A stretch of DNA of 64,000 nt from Gnetum montanum (lineage: Eukaryota > Streptophyta > Gnetopsida > Gnetales > Gnetaceae). The notes under the pieces are model-generated. The model ran no database searches, had not been told where the DNA came from, and saw only the letters and a list, made by a program, of their open reading frames with translations. Each line of letters begins with the position of its first letter. Within the stretch, counting starts at the first letter, position 1. Below, piece after piece: positions 41,761 through 54,379 of the stretch. The stretch covers positions 279,831-343,830 of the forward strand of contig MNCI01027100.1 of NCBI GenBank assembly GCA_015680685.1, in the 5' to 3' direction. Both the position numbers and the translations under genes were made by a program.

Positions 41761-44191
41761 TAGATACAACATGGATTAACATGATAGTGCAGATCTTAGA
41801 AGGTGTTTAGTTTGAAGGGCCCTCAAAAGGATTTGATGCAGAGGATGATGGAGATATAGGGTGGCCAGCTACATTAGTTTGTGAGGAATTTGGAAGACTA
41901 TTGGATTGGAAGAATGGTTATTTTTGGAATCTAGGTTCCAAACCATTCAGTTGGAAAGCTAGTTATAAGTTGACAACCCTAGTAGTGTTACATTGCTGCA
42001 ACTATGGTGGAATTTTGCCTTGCATAGATGGAATAGGAGGTAATTGGGTTGAGGGTGGAGGAGCATGTGCTAAATGATGAGAAGGATGATATGGATATGG
42101 GTTTTTTCCTCTAGTAGATGGAGAATGAGTTTTGTCATACTCTTGAGGGTAGTAGTCGTGCTGAAAAGTAGCATGACTAGAAAATTCATGCGAAGACATT
42201 AGTTGTTGAACATAGTACCCATATGGATCTGACTACTTGTAAGGGTACCGCTGCCTTGGTGGTGGCATCCCTCATGAATGTAAGTGTTGCCATTGCTAGT
42301 ACTACTCATATGGTTGTGGTGGAGCTCCACTTGGATAATAAGCTTGTTGTTGGTGGTGGAACTAACTTGGATTGCCTTGAGGATAAGGTAATCTTTTGGG
42401 TGCTTACTTTCTTGCTAGTTTAGGATTCAGTGCATGTACCCCACACTCCTACAAGTGTGACACTATTGGCAAATGTCACATCCACCATCATCATAGGATT
42501 CTATCTTCATAACTTCTTCTACTGCAATAGTTTTGCCCTTTTCCCTTTGGTAAGCATGTTCAACTTTTTTCCAGCTCTTATGGTTATAGTCACTACTCTG
42601 CTCTCTTAATTCTTCTACAATTTTTATAGTTTAGAATTTTTTGCCTAAAGAGTCCCATAATTTATCAACCTTGGCTGATATATCAAAAATAGATTTTTGG
42701 ATTGGCAAGGTTTTCAGTTGCACCACCTCATCAAGTGGTGACTCCTCCCTGTTGTCGCAAAATCAAACCTCCCTTTTTCTAATGGAAGAATCCTTGTTAT
42801 ATTTCTCAACACTTTCCTGTTTCCTCAATTCTCCTTCTTCTTTTACTAACTACTATATCAACATTTGGATCTGAGGGGCTCTAAGTTCTGATAGTCTTCC
42901 TTGGGCATAAACCCCAAGAATTCTTCTTGTTTCTGATCTAAGTCCATCTATGATGTGGTGAAGTTGGTCCTATTAAGAATAACCATGGCCAAGGCATTGG
43001 TGTATGAGAGAAAAGTATCTACCCATGGTGGTGTCCAAGGATTCATGTGTTCCTTGCTTCCATCCTTGGATCTACCTTCTTAGATTAGACACTCAAGGGT
43101 ACATTTGGTATTTATCATTAAATAGCTCTAGCATTGTACTCCACCTACAAATGGATTCCAACTCCAAGGATCGATACTGACTTTTGGCTTCCTTGATGAG
43201 TGTCCTAGGAAATAGCTTTAATTTTTTCCAATCATTTTCAATATTCTATAAGGCACAAGCATCATGAAAAGCTTGAATATGTGTTTGCAGATCAAAGTTA
43301 TATCCCCCCTCAAATCTCGAGATATTGTTTATGTCAAGTTGCTTGATCCAACTATCTTTCACATGCCTAGTTGGGATTTTTACTACCTCTACAATGTTTA
43401 GCATGCTCTAAGTTGCTAGCTAAGGCTCATCATCATCATTATTTCGATGATGCCTATGATGTCCTCTACTACCCCTTCATTCATGGCAATCTCTATGATT
43501 ATCATTATTGTCCCATTGTTCACCTTCATCATAGTTGTTCTTTCTACAGCATCTATCAAAACTTAAAGAGGAAGAAGAAGATGTCAATGAAGAGGAAAAA
43601 GAGGAAGGAGGAATACCACCACCATGGTGTTTGCCATCTCCTCTATGCTTGTGATCAACTTTCTTGTCATCTTGATGCTTGCCTGAGCCCCTACTTTGAC
43701 TCCCGCTTTTGCCTGAACCTAAATTGTTGATAGTGGACTACAGCTTTAGGTTCAAGCCCCCATTACTAATATTAAAGGGTGGAGAATCTTCATGTTGAGA
43801 ACCCCCAGAGGCAAGATCATCATTTTTTTTTTGAGTAGGAACAAGGGATTGGTGATCTGTTTTCCCTTCAAAGCCTCGGCTTTTCCTACTATTGATCTCT
43901 CCTACATTGTGTTTCAATGGGATAGTAGTCCTAGTAGCCATGGTCATGCACAATGTACACTTCTTGAAGATCTTAGATGCCCAACCTCTTAAGAGTTTGG
44001 AGCAGCATTCTAGGCATAGATCAATCAAGAGGCATTAGAATGTTATCCTCCATATTTCGCTAGTGCAGTTGTTCATCTTGACGTAGGATAAAGGTGAAGT
44101 CAAGTACATACTCATCTAGATGAGTATATACCACCCTGCATTCTTGATGCATTGGCAATTTAGTATCATCACTCTTGTGAGAAGAAGACAT
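41761..44191 (-). pseudogene. Element B gag
   Basis: Starts at ATG 44191 (MSSSHKSDDTKLP, then FTFILRQDEQLH), the same start region as element A. The capsid core lies around 43050-43260, a Ser/His-rich basic region around 43400-43700, and a decayed zinc knuckle (CDICQ) near 42440-42480. A Pro/Tyr/His-rich tail occupies 42000-42200 (PYPYHPSHHLAHAPPPS). Many stops. Confidence 0.72.
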
Positions 44192-44327
44192 TCTACAATT
44201 AGAATAAGTTAGCATTCTTCTTAAATTATTATATTTATTTTTAGAATGATTTTTGACCTTAGGGTTCATCCAATGATGTTAATGATTTCACTATGCCTAT
44301 ATAGTGCATGCTTCAAACAAAAAGAAT

Positions 44328-44345
44328 CCCCAACAATGACACCAA
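44328..44345 (-). other. Element B primer binding site
   Basis: On the minus strand, directly after the LTR, TTGGTGTCATTGTTGGGG. It is a second deaminated variant of the site seen in element A. Confidence 0.68.
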
Positions 44346-45183
44346 TGATGAGTGGTAAATACCCCTACACTCAACCATACGAATCACTAAGCCTTCACCT
44401 GCAATCTAGTCAAATTCCATGGATTCTATGTCTTCCAATACACTAGTCTCTAGGAAGTGAACTTATCCTAACAGTCATTCGTTGTCTTCCCAATTATACT
44501 TATGATGTACAAAGGTATGGTTAAGTGTAATTAAGGCATATAATTTTTATTATTTTTATGTTTTACATTTTGGATGATTAAAATAAAGGATAAAGAGAAT
44601 GAAGTAATTTAATTGCTAAGTTAATCTAACTAACTACACCTAACTAATCCTAACATAAGCCTCCGTTCCCACTTGTTGTACACATCCTAAACACATTTAT
44701 CACTACTAGGTTACCAAACATTAAGTATTACTGGGATTACCAAGTGCCAAGCATATGCTTGAAGTGTTCATACTTATGTGCTTAATTAATCACAACTTAA
44801 TCTAGCTTAGTTTAGCTTAGCTTAGCCTAACTAATTATTTAATTACTTCAAGCATTAAAGGAAACTACGTAAAATAATAAATGCATAAATAAATAAATAA
44901 TCTATTTCTAAGTGCTACAAGATTTATCAAAAAGCTCGTCTTTATTACCACACATGCCACTGTGCTCAGGTACAACAATGCTTGAATAAAGATCTATACA
45001 CTCTTGACTCCTACTACAAGCACTTAGAAAAATATTCTAACTTCCAAATGATAAAACTACAAGAGCTCCACTACAACTATGACAAGACATGTCTTAAATA
45101 CGGTAGGTAAGCACATATTTATAGGCGAAAATAAACACTACATCGACAAGGCCTAGTCAATGTAGCCAATCCATGATTCATCA
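44346..45183 (-). repeat. Element B 5' LTR
   Basis: 838 bp, homologous to the LTRs of A, C and E, reading TGATGAATCATGG... to ...CACTCATCA in element sense. The TATA box is TATAAATA at 45116-45123 (minus). U3 has a TCGACAAGGCC motif in place of the GATATC cluster of element A. The adjacent base 45184 is element D sequence. TAAGG (45184-45188) should be the right TSD copy. Confidence 0.88.
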
Positions 45184-45239
45184 TAAGGGATGCTATCATG
45201 TAATGACACATTTGTAAGAATTAGAGGCATATGTGCTTA

Positions 45240-45850
45240 ATCCAAGATTCATCAAAAAAAATGTCAAAATAGTTATCTTACCCTCAAGGTAACTACCAAG
45301 AGACCTTCCAACTAACTTATTATCCAAGTAGAGCTTATCTACAACAACAAGAGCAATATCAGTAATAGTGGAAACAACCACAAGTGTGGGCAATGCCACC
45401 ACCGAGGCAACAGTATCCATATCAATAGCTACACTCCTATTGATATTATGTGCAAAGTCTAATATCTTTAGGAAATGCAACAATTCACACTTCTCAATAT
45501 TATCCATCTAAGTACTATAGACCTACAACTCTAGGATGGATTGTAATCCATACACACATCAATTAGCAACTAGTTCATTAAATCAACCTTCCAATCCTCT
45601 ACTGCCAATGCCACCACCAACAATGCAAGGGAAGCTACCATCATAGCCACAACAGAAGAATGCTACTAGGGAAATAAATATATAGATGAAGGATCATACT
45701 AGCAATATTAAAGGAAAATCTAAGAAATTTCCTTTCTTCAAGACAAGTCTAGAAAGAGCTGCTAGAATTAGAACTTCACTAAAACACGTTCCTTATATAA
45801 AGGATCCTTCTACAAACACCTTGGTTCTCCAACAATCAAATTAAAAGATT
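45240..45850 (+). pseudogene. Element D gag C-terminal remnant
   Basis: Reads LSYPQGNYQETFQLTYYPSR near 45270-45330, matching the YPQGSPR...YPSR region of element A gag. A Pro-rich stretch follows (45590-45660), then the protease. Several stops. Confidence 0.65.
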
Positions 45851-46330
45851 ATGATTATCATGCTAATTGAAATAGTATCAAATTGGATAAAGGCAAGGAC
45901 ACTCCCTAAGAAAAAAATCGATCTAGGAATCCCTCTAATTTATTTACAAACCACTGAAAATTCACCATGCAAAGCTCTACTTGACTTAGGTTTTGGAGTA
46001 AATTTAATATCTCAAAAAACATACAAGGCATGGAACCTACCACCCTTAAACAAGTGAAACATAAGGTTAGAGCTAGTGGATTAATCAGTCACTAGTCCTT
46101 TAGGACAAATAGAAGATGTGGTGACCACTATCAATGGGTGGTCTTATCCAGCAGATTTCTTAATGATCAAAGTGTAGAATCATAACAAGGAGTTTCATAT
46201 CATTATGGGAAGAGCAATGCTTACCATAATAGATGCTAAGTTATGAATGAGAGACTTATCCATGGAAATCTCTAAAGAAGATGAGCAAGGATCCATACAT
46301 ACACAAAGAATTCCATGCATAACTAAAGAT
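45851..46330 (+). pseudogene. Element D aspartic protease
   Basis: The active-site loop is ALLDLGFGVNLISQ (45975-46017) with the DLG motif, followed by TYKAWNLPPLNK. A second segment, EFHIIMGRAMLTIIDAKL, lies near 46190-46240. A TGA after 46054 and a TAA near 46082 interrupt it. It is a closer match to the family consensus than the element A copy at the active site. Confidence 0.8.
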
Positions 46331-49169
46331 AAAGAAGGATGCATTTGTGGATCGACACTTCAAAATGTCAACATAGTTCTTACACTACTTCATAGCAAAT
46401 GTGAGAAACAAGTGTGTGTATAAGAAGGAACAAGGATCAGTAAACCAAAAGACACCTAATGGTCAAAATTGAGAACATTAAACTGTCTAAAACATGCATG
46501 GAACTACTTGACTCACTTATTAACTCCTACCCTAAGAAAATGACCCAAACTGAGAACTTACAAAAAGGATATTATAAACCGCAAGCATACACCAATGATT
46601 AATAGAAATTGAGACTTAAAATTTGAATTTAAGAATAAACAAGAAAGTATAGTTTGACCTTATGAAATGGAAAGGCCATATATTCCTATAGAATATATAT
46701 CTCCAAAAGACCAAAACTTGATTATCGTCAATATTACATGGGATAATAACTAAAAAACTAAATGACTAAGGATGATAAATGAGAAATTGAGAGTGTATGA
46801 TCTAAAGGATCTAGGGTCCACTTTTTGAACACTCACCCATGAGTTCAATCATGGGGGAGATGCCTTACCTTGACTTAGGAATTAAGTGCTTTTCAAATTT
46901 TTGTTTTCAAGTTCTTTTTTGGTTTATAATTTCTTGTTATACCTTTATATAGTTCTTACCAATTTTTACATTCCTTGATATCTTCTCATTTCTTTATACA
47001 TTTTCATTTCTTAATCTTCTAAAATTATTTAATTTTTTCCAAATTCCTCTTTTATTTTACCATTTTCCCATAATTTTCATTATCCATTTTGTGCATATTT
47101 TGTTAATTTTTCAATAAAGTATAAGGAATAAAAAAATATGTAGTCCCAAAAAGGTGAAGATCACCCTATCTTATCAATCATAGGGGTTGATTACCTATAT
47201 AGTGAGACCATGACATCCATCCATCCATTCCAACATTAAAAGGTTCTTACCATGGCCATAATGATATTCTTCCCACAATAAAACTAAGAATAAACTTATG
47301 ATCATTATGCTTGGAAAAAATAGTGAAGAACCAAGTGGGAATGAAAGGGGTGTGACATCAATAGGATTTGTGGATTCTCTAGGATTATTGCTATGAGTTC
47401 TATCTTATTGTCAAGAATGTATTATTCTCTTGAGTTCTAACAAAAAATGAAAGTAAGAGTACAATAAGTGCCATCTTACCATGTCATTGGAAAGATATTT
47501 TACCCATGCCTGAAGGTAGTCATCTAGTAAGGTCGACATAATAAAATAAAATAAAAGCACAAAATAAAATTTCTGGGGGTTTGACTAGAAAGACATGTTA
47601 CCCATGCCTAAAGGTAGGTGACCTCTTAGAAATCTAAAAAAATGTACTACTAATAAACTTCTTCCTTGAATAGCTTTACCAAGTGATGATACACTTTGTA
47701 ACAGTTGTAGTCTTATGGTTGTAAGCCCTAGGGATGAAATAATGCAATGTCACTGAAAAGAGGTTTGGAGTTGATTTGAATCTTGAATAGAAAGACTAAT
47801 GATTACTCTAACCATAGATCACACACAAGAATTCATTATGTCATGGTAAGATACCTCATGTTCCAGCTTCAACAATCCCTTCTACAGTCTATTTCATCTC
47901 ACTGTATATTAAATCATAACTTTATGGTTTTGTATAATATAGTGTTCTTTTTCCAATCTGGTGACACTAACATGTTGTGTCACTAGATAGGTATGCCTTA
48001 CATTCAACTCCTTGAGTGCCTACAGACACTTTTAGGCATGGTTAGACAAGGGCACTAACAGCTGAAACCTGCTTTGGGAAGGACCCACTTGTATAACTAT
48101 TGTATTTCATACTTGGTAAGAAATTCCACATCATCTTGTGTCTTCCAAAACAATCAAGACTTAATAAAAATTTCCCATATCAACTTCAAACCTTTCCATA
48201 AATTTCGAACCTTCAATCCATCTCAAATTAACTCAATAAACTTTCATTGTCCGAGATTCCTTTCTTAGAAACTTTGAATGCCTAATTTTCAAAAATAAAG
48301 CATCATTAATAACCCAAAACTCATTGGACAAGCTTCACATCTTCTGCACATTCCAATTGATTAATTTTTTTCCAAGAAAATTGAACAAAAATTTGAAATT
48401 TTTCAATGGTGATGTCGTAGCTAAGACATTGTAGCCCCTACAATGATGCATCTACAATTTCGCACACATAAAAATAGTATATATACACACACGAGTTAGA
48501 AAACTTTTTCATTCCTTCATTTTGCAATAAGAGAAGTTTTTGCAGTTTTCTCTTTGAGCTCTAGCAAGCTAACTTCCCAATGCCATAACTTCATTTGCAT
48601 AGCTTCGATTTTGAAAATTCTTGAATCCTATAGATTTGGGAGTGCTCAACTAAGTCGTGGGGGGAAGGGGAAGCATGAGGGTTACATTGCATGGTATCCA
48701 AAAATTTGAGTCAAAAAAATTTCTAATGCCTACAAGATATTATAATGGGTAAGTATAAGAAAATAATAAGAAGACCACCATTAATTAATCACACTTAAGC
48801 TAAAGGAATTAGTTAATTCTCCTAATCAACCATACCATCAATTTCAAGGCACAATAAACAAGGAAATGATACCTATGGGAGGTCCTAGTAATTAAGGATA
48901 TAACACTCAGGGAGCTTCATTTTGAAAATTTTTCTAGCTATGCAATCATAATAAGATAAGAACTTGATCTAACCAAGAGCATAAGGAAGATAAAGAACTA
49001 TTGAAAATTGATCTAAACACTTTAATAATTTCAAACTCTTGATGATTGCAGATGATCCCAAAGAGAGCAACAACCAAAGAACCCTCTCAACATGGGAGCA
49101 AAAGATCAAGAGACCATGGGAGATGCCAAGTGAGAGAACAAACTTGCCAAGAAGAATATGCAAAATAAG
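46331..49169 (+). other. Element D pol remnant and spacer
   Basis: Short connector-like stretches persist to about 46600. Then the pol C-terminal landmark (CATGGGGGAGATGCC, 46849-46863) appears without RT or integrase, so about 3 kb is deleted. The rest to 49169 is AT-rich spacer collinear in patches with those of A and C, including two GAAAGACATGTTACCCATGC-like blocks (47500 and 47590). No supported gene. Confidence 0.6.
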
Positions 49170-51841
49170 AGGCTCAATCATTTAGCATTCTTCAACACAC
49201 TCTTGCTATCGAGCATTTAGCCCAAGGAGAGGTAGAAATACCACCTACACCTAAATAAGGGCAACACCTCATGATGTCTTTAGAATGTCTATAGAAACCC
49301 TAAGAAAAATCCATCATGTCCATTATCATTGTGGAATTAAACTTTGTCCATTTATGAAGTTTTCTCCAAAGGCTATGAAGATGTAACTTCAAGTGTCTTT
49401 TCTATGGCCTACCTTTTCCAATAGTGGTGAATAGTATTTAGGGAAAACCTACCAATTCTAGTAGAACAAACAAGTAGATGTTGTAGTGAAAATTAAAGGA
49501 GTTTCTATGCCATAATTAGTAGAGGCAATTGCTAAGGCCCTTAACATTTCAAACAAAGGAGCCAATGTGGCACAAATTTTAACCAGGTCAGACACTAATG
49601 CCAAGAAGCTATGGTTACAGAGGGCATATGGAAAAGAAGACAAGGACTACAATGAGCTCTCAGCAAAGAAAAATATTTACTTCAAGATTGGAACCTATCA
49701 CTTATTCCCAACCAAGAGGCTCAATAGAATATCAATGTGTGTGGCCAAAGGAAGCACACTTCTAATGGGAAAGTTTAATGTTAACATTGTCCATTTATTC
49801 TTCCTAGAAATTTAGAGGCATTTGAGGAGAAGAAGACATGGAAACTGATACTACCATTTCATTGCCTCATAAGGAAGCTATGCAAATAAGTTGGAATCTT
49901 GGGATACATCAATGATGTCCCTAGGAAGGCCCAAAATTCTTCTTGTGCATAAATCTTCAAGCTAATGACACCCAAGAAAGATCAACAAGAAAAGCCAGCA
50001 AGTACTGAGGGAGCTACAAGTTCCACCCTTGCTAGTAACTTTCTAGCTATAGGTTAACAACAACAAGCAAGACCTAGCAGCTAGCCACAAACTGAACAAC
50101 AATAGCAATAGTAATAATAATAAGTTCCACCACTACCACCACAAGACTATAGCCTGTCAATCAACCATCTACAAGAAATTGTAGATACAATAAGCTAGGG
50201 GATAAGGGAAGTAGGTAATCTTTATAAAGTAAGAGAGAGCTATATTAGGCGTACCATTTCCAAAAATCCAACAAGTAGGCAAGTGTCACTACAAATAGGA
50301 GGAGAGGACAATTGGATACAAAAAAAATTTTAGAATGTTGCATCATTCCAAGTCGTGCTAGAAATTGGTGAAGGCATCGTAGTAGTGGTCATGTAGCACC
50401 AAGATGTAGTAGGAGCTGCAAAGGTCATCACTGACTACATCAAAGAATCATTTAACATCCCTATTACACCACCGGCCGATATTTTTGGAGCAAGAGTGCT
50501 TGCCAATACCTCAATGACTCCTATAAAACACAAGGATGTATTACATAAACTACTATAGATGGGCCATGTCATGCAAAATTTTTTTGATATCCCAAGTGAT
50601 ATCACTATAGTATATTCTGATCTAATCACCATGAAAGAGAAGTTGATCATGGCAAAAACCTAAGTTAAACATGTGAAAAACAAAGTGCAAAGGCTACATG
50701 AAGAGTTAGCAAATTCTAAGAGCTAAAGAAAGAGACCCTGCATAGTTTGCATTGCCAAAACAACTTGATTAGTTTAGAACCAATCATGTGAGGCATTTGA
50801 TTTCCCACAACATGCAAATGGAAAAGGAGAAAGAAAACGTAGTGTGGAATGCATCTATCACTAAAGTGTAAATGTATGCACATGTTAAAGCTCTCACAAC
50901 ATTACAAGAGAAAAACAAAAAGCTCACTATTGATAATAACAAGTTGAAAAATATAGAAAAGTGAAAAAAAATGTTCTTGAAGAAAGCATTCATTAGTTGA
51001 GAGAATAACTTATGAGAGTCAACCAAGATATGAGTTTCTTGGCCAAGAAAAATAGGAACCTATTAATGGAAGAAGTCATGTCATCCATCAAAAGTTTAAA
51101 ATTGAAATAAGTGCATGGAAAAATAAGGCCAAGAGACATGAACAACTAAAAGAGCATTTCAAAGATTAAGTGGGCATGTATAAGCAAATAAATGAAAAAT
51201 AAATCTAAATGGAAAAGGCCAGAATCAGTTCCATCTCTACTCAAAATCTAGACAGGTAGCCCATTTTGGATAGTCTTGCCCATGTTCATCAAGCTGAGGT
51301 GAAAAATAAAGACCTACAGATAGAGAACCTATAGAATATATGGAGTTAGTGAATCTTAGATATGCTAACTTGGCCATGTTAGCAGTAGGACGACCTTGGA
51401 ATGAGCTCTAGCAACAAGTAGCAACAATGTACACAATGTATGAGAAAGAGTTTGCTAATAGTAAAGATGCATGACAGAAATTATATGTAGCAAACTTTGA
51501 GCTTGAAATTGTAAAAGTAAGATACTAAGGACAAAAATATGTTGCATTGAACCTAGCGTGTTGAGTGTCATATTATCAAGAACTTAGAAAGATGGCCAGA
51601 GCTTTTGAAGAAGAAAGAAGGAAGTTTGCGGTCTAGTACGTGAAGGCCAATAAAATGTTTCCATAGTTGCCATATCCATGGGATGTACTCACTTCATCCA
51701 ACATTTCTCAATAAGCATGGATGGTGCATGATCCAAGGACATCCAAAGAAAAGCTTCAAGCACTCCTAAATCACTATCAATTTCAGAAGCCTGTTGATAA
51801 AGGAAAGAAGCTGATGGAGGAGCCTCCACTATTCGAAACAT
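49170..51841 (+). pseudogene. Element D third ORF: accessory domain plus long coiled coil
   Basis: A clear stretch at 49567-49815 encodes YFKIGTYHLFPTKRLNRISM and LLMGKFNVNIVHLFFLEI, homologous to element C 56361-56636. The following 2 kb is Lys/Glu-rich and coiled-coil-like (VKNKVQRLHEELANSK near 50665-50720). The C-terminus (AWMVHDPRTSKEKLQALLN, then LMEEPPLFET before TAA 51841) matches the element C C-terminus at 54380-54568. Function is unknown, and stops are frequent. Confidence 0.65.
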
Positions 51842-52039
51842 AAACTACATCAAGCTACTCCAAAGTTTTGTTTTATTTTGTCATGTTCCTACATGATTTT
51901 GTAAACATACCAATGTAGTGTTCACAGAGTCATGTAAATAGTCAATTATGCTAAGTCAGTCTACATCTTAATTTTGTAAGGGACTCTATTCTCATTTTAT
52001 TTTAACTCAAGGATGAGTTTCTAGTTAGTTTTGGGAGTA

Positions 52040-52933
52040 TCATAAAACTAATTTTTATTCATTTTAATATCATAACTATGATATTGTATCAACAATATCA
52101 TAGCTACCATGTCATAGTTCATCCTATGTTATCATTGATGCAATGCCTTAGGATCTGTGCAATCCTATAAATACCAACACTTGGGTACACAATCGATAAC
52201 TTTTTCATTCCACCCTTAGCTAGAGTCTTATAGTTTGTTTTCATAGTTAGCAACAAAGTGAATGCCCACAATATCGTGCTAAGTAGTTGTATGGAATCTT
52301 TATTTGAGTGAAATGTACTTGGGCACAGTTCATGTCCAAAAATAAAGATTGAAATTGCTTTTCATCATTGTAGCATCCACTTAGTTTTACTATTTTACTT
52401 AGCTTAATTTCCATGTTTACTTACTTAACTCTTTACATTTTCAAAGTACTTTACTTTACTTGTTCACTAGTAAAGTGGAATGAATACAAGTAATTTCGAG
52501 TGCATGAGTGTAATCATTTAGTAATCCCAGTGGTGTTATTGTGTGGTTTGCCTAGTACCATAATGCTTGGTAACCCAGTAATAGTTACATGAGCTCAAGT
52601 CATGTATGGTAGACTAGGACTGGATGCTCATCACTACAAGCTAGAATAGATTTAAATTACCATCGTTACTTAGATTTAGATTGTTATTCTCAACTTTCAT
52701 TATGTTTGTAACTAGAAGTAATCAAATCCTAACAACATCAATTAATCATATGCCTCACTAAGAGCTAAACCATACACTAGAACTTCACTAACTTAAAGTG
52801 GGAAGATAGTAATCTCAAACTTACCATCAATTACTAGCATAATTATATTGTCCATTTGCATATTATGATTTGGTCGCGTGCTAGCACTCATGACTTGTAC
52901 AGTAGATTTTTGGGATACCTCCACTGCTTATCA
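52040..52933 (+). repeat. Element D 3' LTR
   Basis: About 894 bp, from TCATAAAAC (probably a mutated TGATAAAAC) after the PPT AGTTTTGGGAGTA to CTGCTTATCA. The TATA box is TATAAATA at 52166-52173. Imperfect ATATGAT/GATATTG palindromes lie in early U3. It is clearly diverged from the A and B LTRs, in keeping with its age. Confidence 0.82.
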
Positions 52934-53240
52934 TTGGGCAACCAAAACTAGCCATCAACATTGCAATTCAAGTGCAAAAAAGACTCTAACTATGCTAGTT
53001 TTCAGCTAGGATTTTAATAAAAAACACTAGTTTGTAGTGCATCTACTGTTGTAAAAAACTCTTTGGAAAAAATTCATAAAATATTTCAAAATTTCCAAAC
53101 ATGTCATAGGATTCTCCTACACTACATTAGGCATATCTAGGCATCTAATACACTAATAACCCATGATTGGAGAAACATCTAGATTGCCAACTTTTCCATG
53201 AAAAATTGTAAAATTTCAGCAAAAACTGAGTCAGAACACT
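52934..53240. other. Unassigned flank between element D LTR and element C
   Basis: 307 bp with no ORF or recognised repeat. It ends with ACACT (53236-53240), the left TSD of element C. It should be continuous with 60186 onward before C inserted. Confidence 0.6.
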
Positions 53241-54119
53241 TGATGAGTCGTGAGTAGATCCTACATCCAACCATACAAATCACTAAGCATTCAGTCACGA
53301 TCCAGTCAAATTTTGTGGTCTTATAGCCTTATAAGTACATTGGTCTCTAGGAAGTAAAACTAATCACTACAATCATTGTCTTCCCAATTACACTTGTGAA
53401 ATGCAAAGGTATGGTTAAGTGCAACTAAGGCATATGATTTTTATCATTTTTATGTTTTATGTTTTAAGTCACCTAAGGATAAAGAATAATGGATAAAATA
53501 AAATAAAATAATTAAATTGCTAATTTAATCTAACTAGCTACACCTAACTGATCCTAACATAAGCATTTGTTCCCACTTGCCATACACATCCTGAACACGT
53601 TTAATGCTACTGGGTTATCCCACTTTAAGTGTTACTGGGATTACCAAGTGCCAAGCGTATGCTCAAAGTGGTCGTACTTATGTAATTAATTAATCACTAT
53701 TTAATCTAGCTTAATTTATTATTTAATTACTTAAAGCCTTAAAGGAAATTGCATAAAAAATTAAATGCATAAGTAAACAATTAATCTATTTCAAAGTGCT
53801 GCAAGGTTTATCAAAAAGCTCATCTTTATTGTTGCACACACTATCATGCTTAGGTAAAACAGTGCTCTAATAAAGATTTGTACACCCTTTGACTCCTATT
53901 GTAGGCACCTAGAAAAATATTATAACTTTCGAATGAAAAAACTACAAGAGCTCTATTACAATTATGACTAAAGATGCCATAAACATGGTAGATAAGCTCG
54001 TATTTATAGGCAAAAATAGACATTGCTTCGACAAGGCCACATCAACGCATCAAATCCCACATCGACTAGGCCACATTAATGAGACCTTGTTGACATAGCC
54101 TAGAAAACATGACTCATCA
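53241..54119 (-). repeat. Element C 3' LTR
   Basis: 879 bp, TG...CA. The minus-strand TATAAATA is at 54001-54008. U3 (54028-54100) has several TCGACNAGGCC / ATCAANGAGGCC repeats just upstream of it. PPT on the minus strand at 54120-54131. Confidence 0.9.
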
Positions 54120-54379
54120 TACCCCCATGACTAAATGAAAACTCATCCTTGAGTGAACAAAAGGAGAACAAAGTCTCTTACAAAATTTTGGGAATGTATG
54201 GGATTATTGACTATCTACTACCATACATAAACATAACAACACACATGAATAAACACTAAGTACCCAATTGTATAGAATTACAATCATTACAAAATTTGGG
54301 TGTTCAGGACAACAAAATTGAACACTATGACAAAATGACAAACATAATTTCTCTAATGACGTGAACACAAGAAAGAAAT

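Larger units (their letters stand above)
1..45183 (-). mobile_element. Element B: Athila-like Ty3/gypsy element, left end outside window
   Basis: A minus-strand LTR retrotransposon read from its 5' LTR at 44346-45183 through gag, protease, RT, RNase H and integrase to a third ORF that runs off the left edge. It is split by element A (3998-32569) and by a Penelope-like block (about 32813-38668). The integrase reads continuously across both breaks when compared with the homologous integrase regions of elements A and C. B itself interrupts the gag of element D at 45183. Its coding parts have many stops and frameshifts, so it is an old copy. The family call rests on the DLG protease, the FMDDF RT motif and the spacing of domains. 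The left LTR and left TSD are not visible. Confidence 0.85.
45184..52933 (+). mobile_element. Element D: Athila-like element with deleted pol, right part
   Basis: Plus-strand element whose gag is interrupted by element B at 45183, so its 5' LTR lies left of the window. Visible parts are gag C-terminus, protease, a short pol remnant, spacer, third ORF, PPT and 3' LTR. RT, RNase H and integrase are missing between about 46600 and 46840. It is the outermost and therefore oldest element of the left nest. Confidence 0.8.

Noticed and set aside
42641-43730. Plus-strand open frames in the B gag region (for example 43371-43730)
   Set aside because: They are shadows of minus-strand gag, whose homologues in A and E fix the coding strand.
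49170-51841. Third ORF as a retroviral-type envelope, as claimed for some Athila elements
   Set aside because: No transmembrane segment, signal peptide or furin-like site can be read. The region is hydrophilic and coiled-coil-like.
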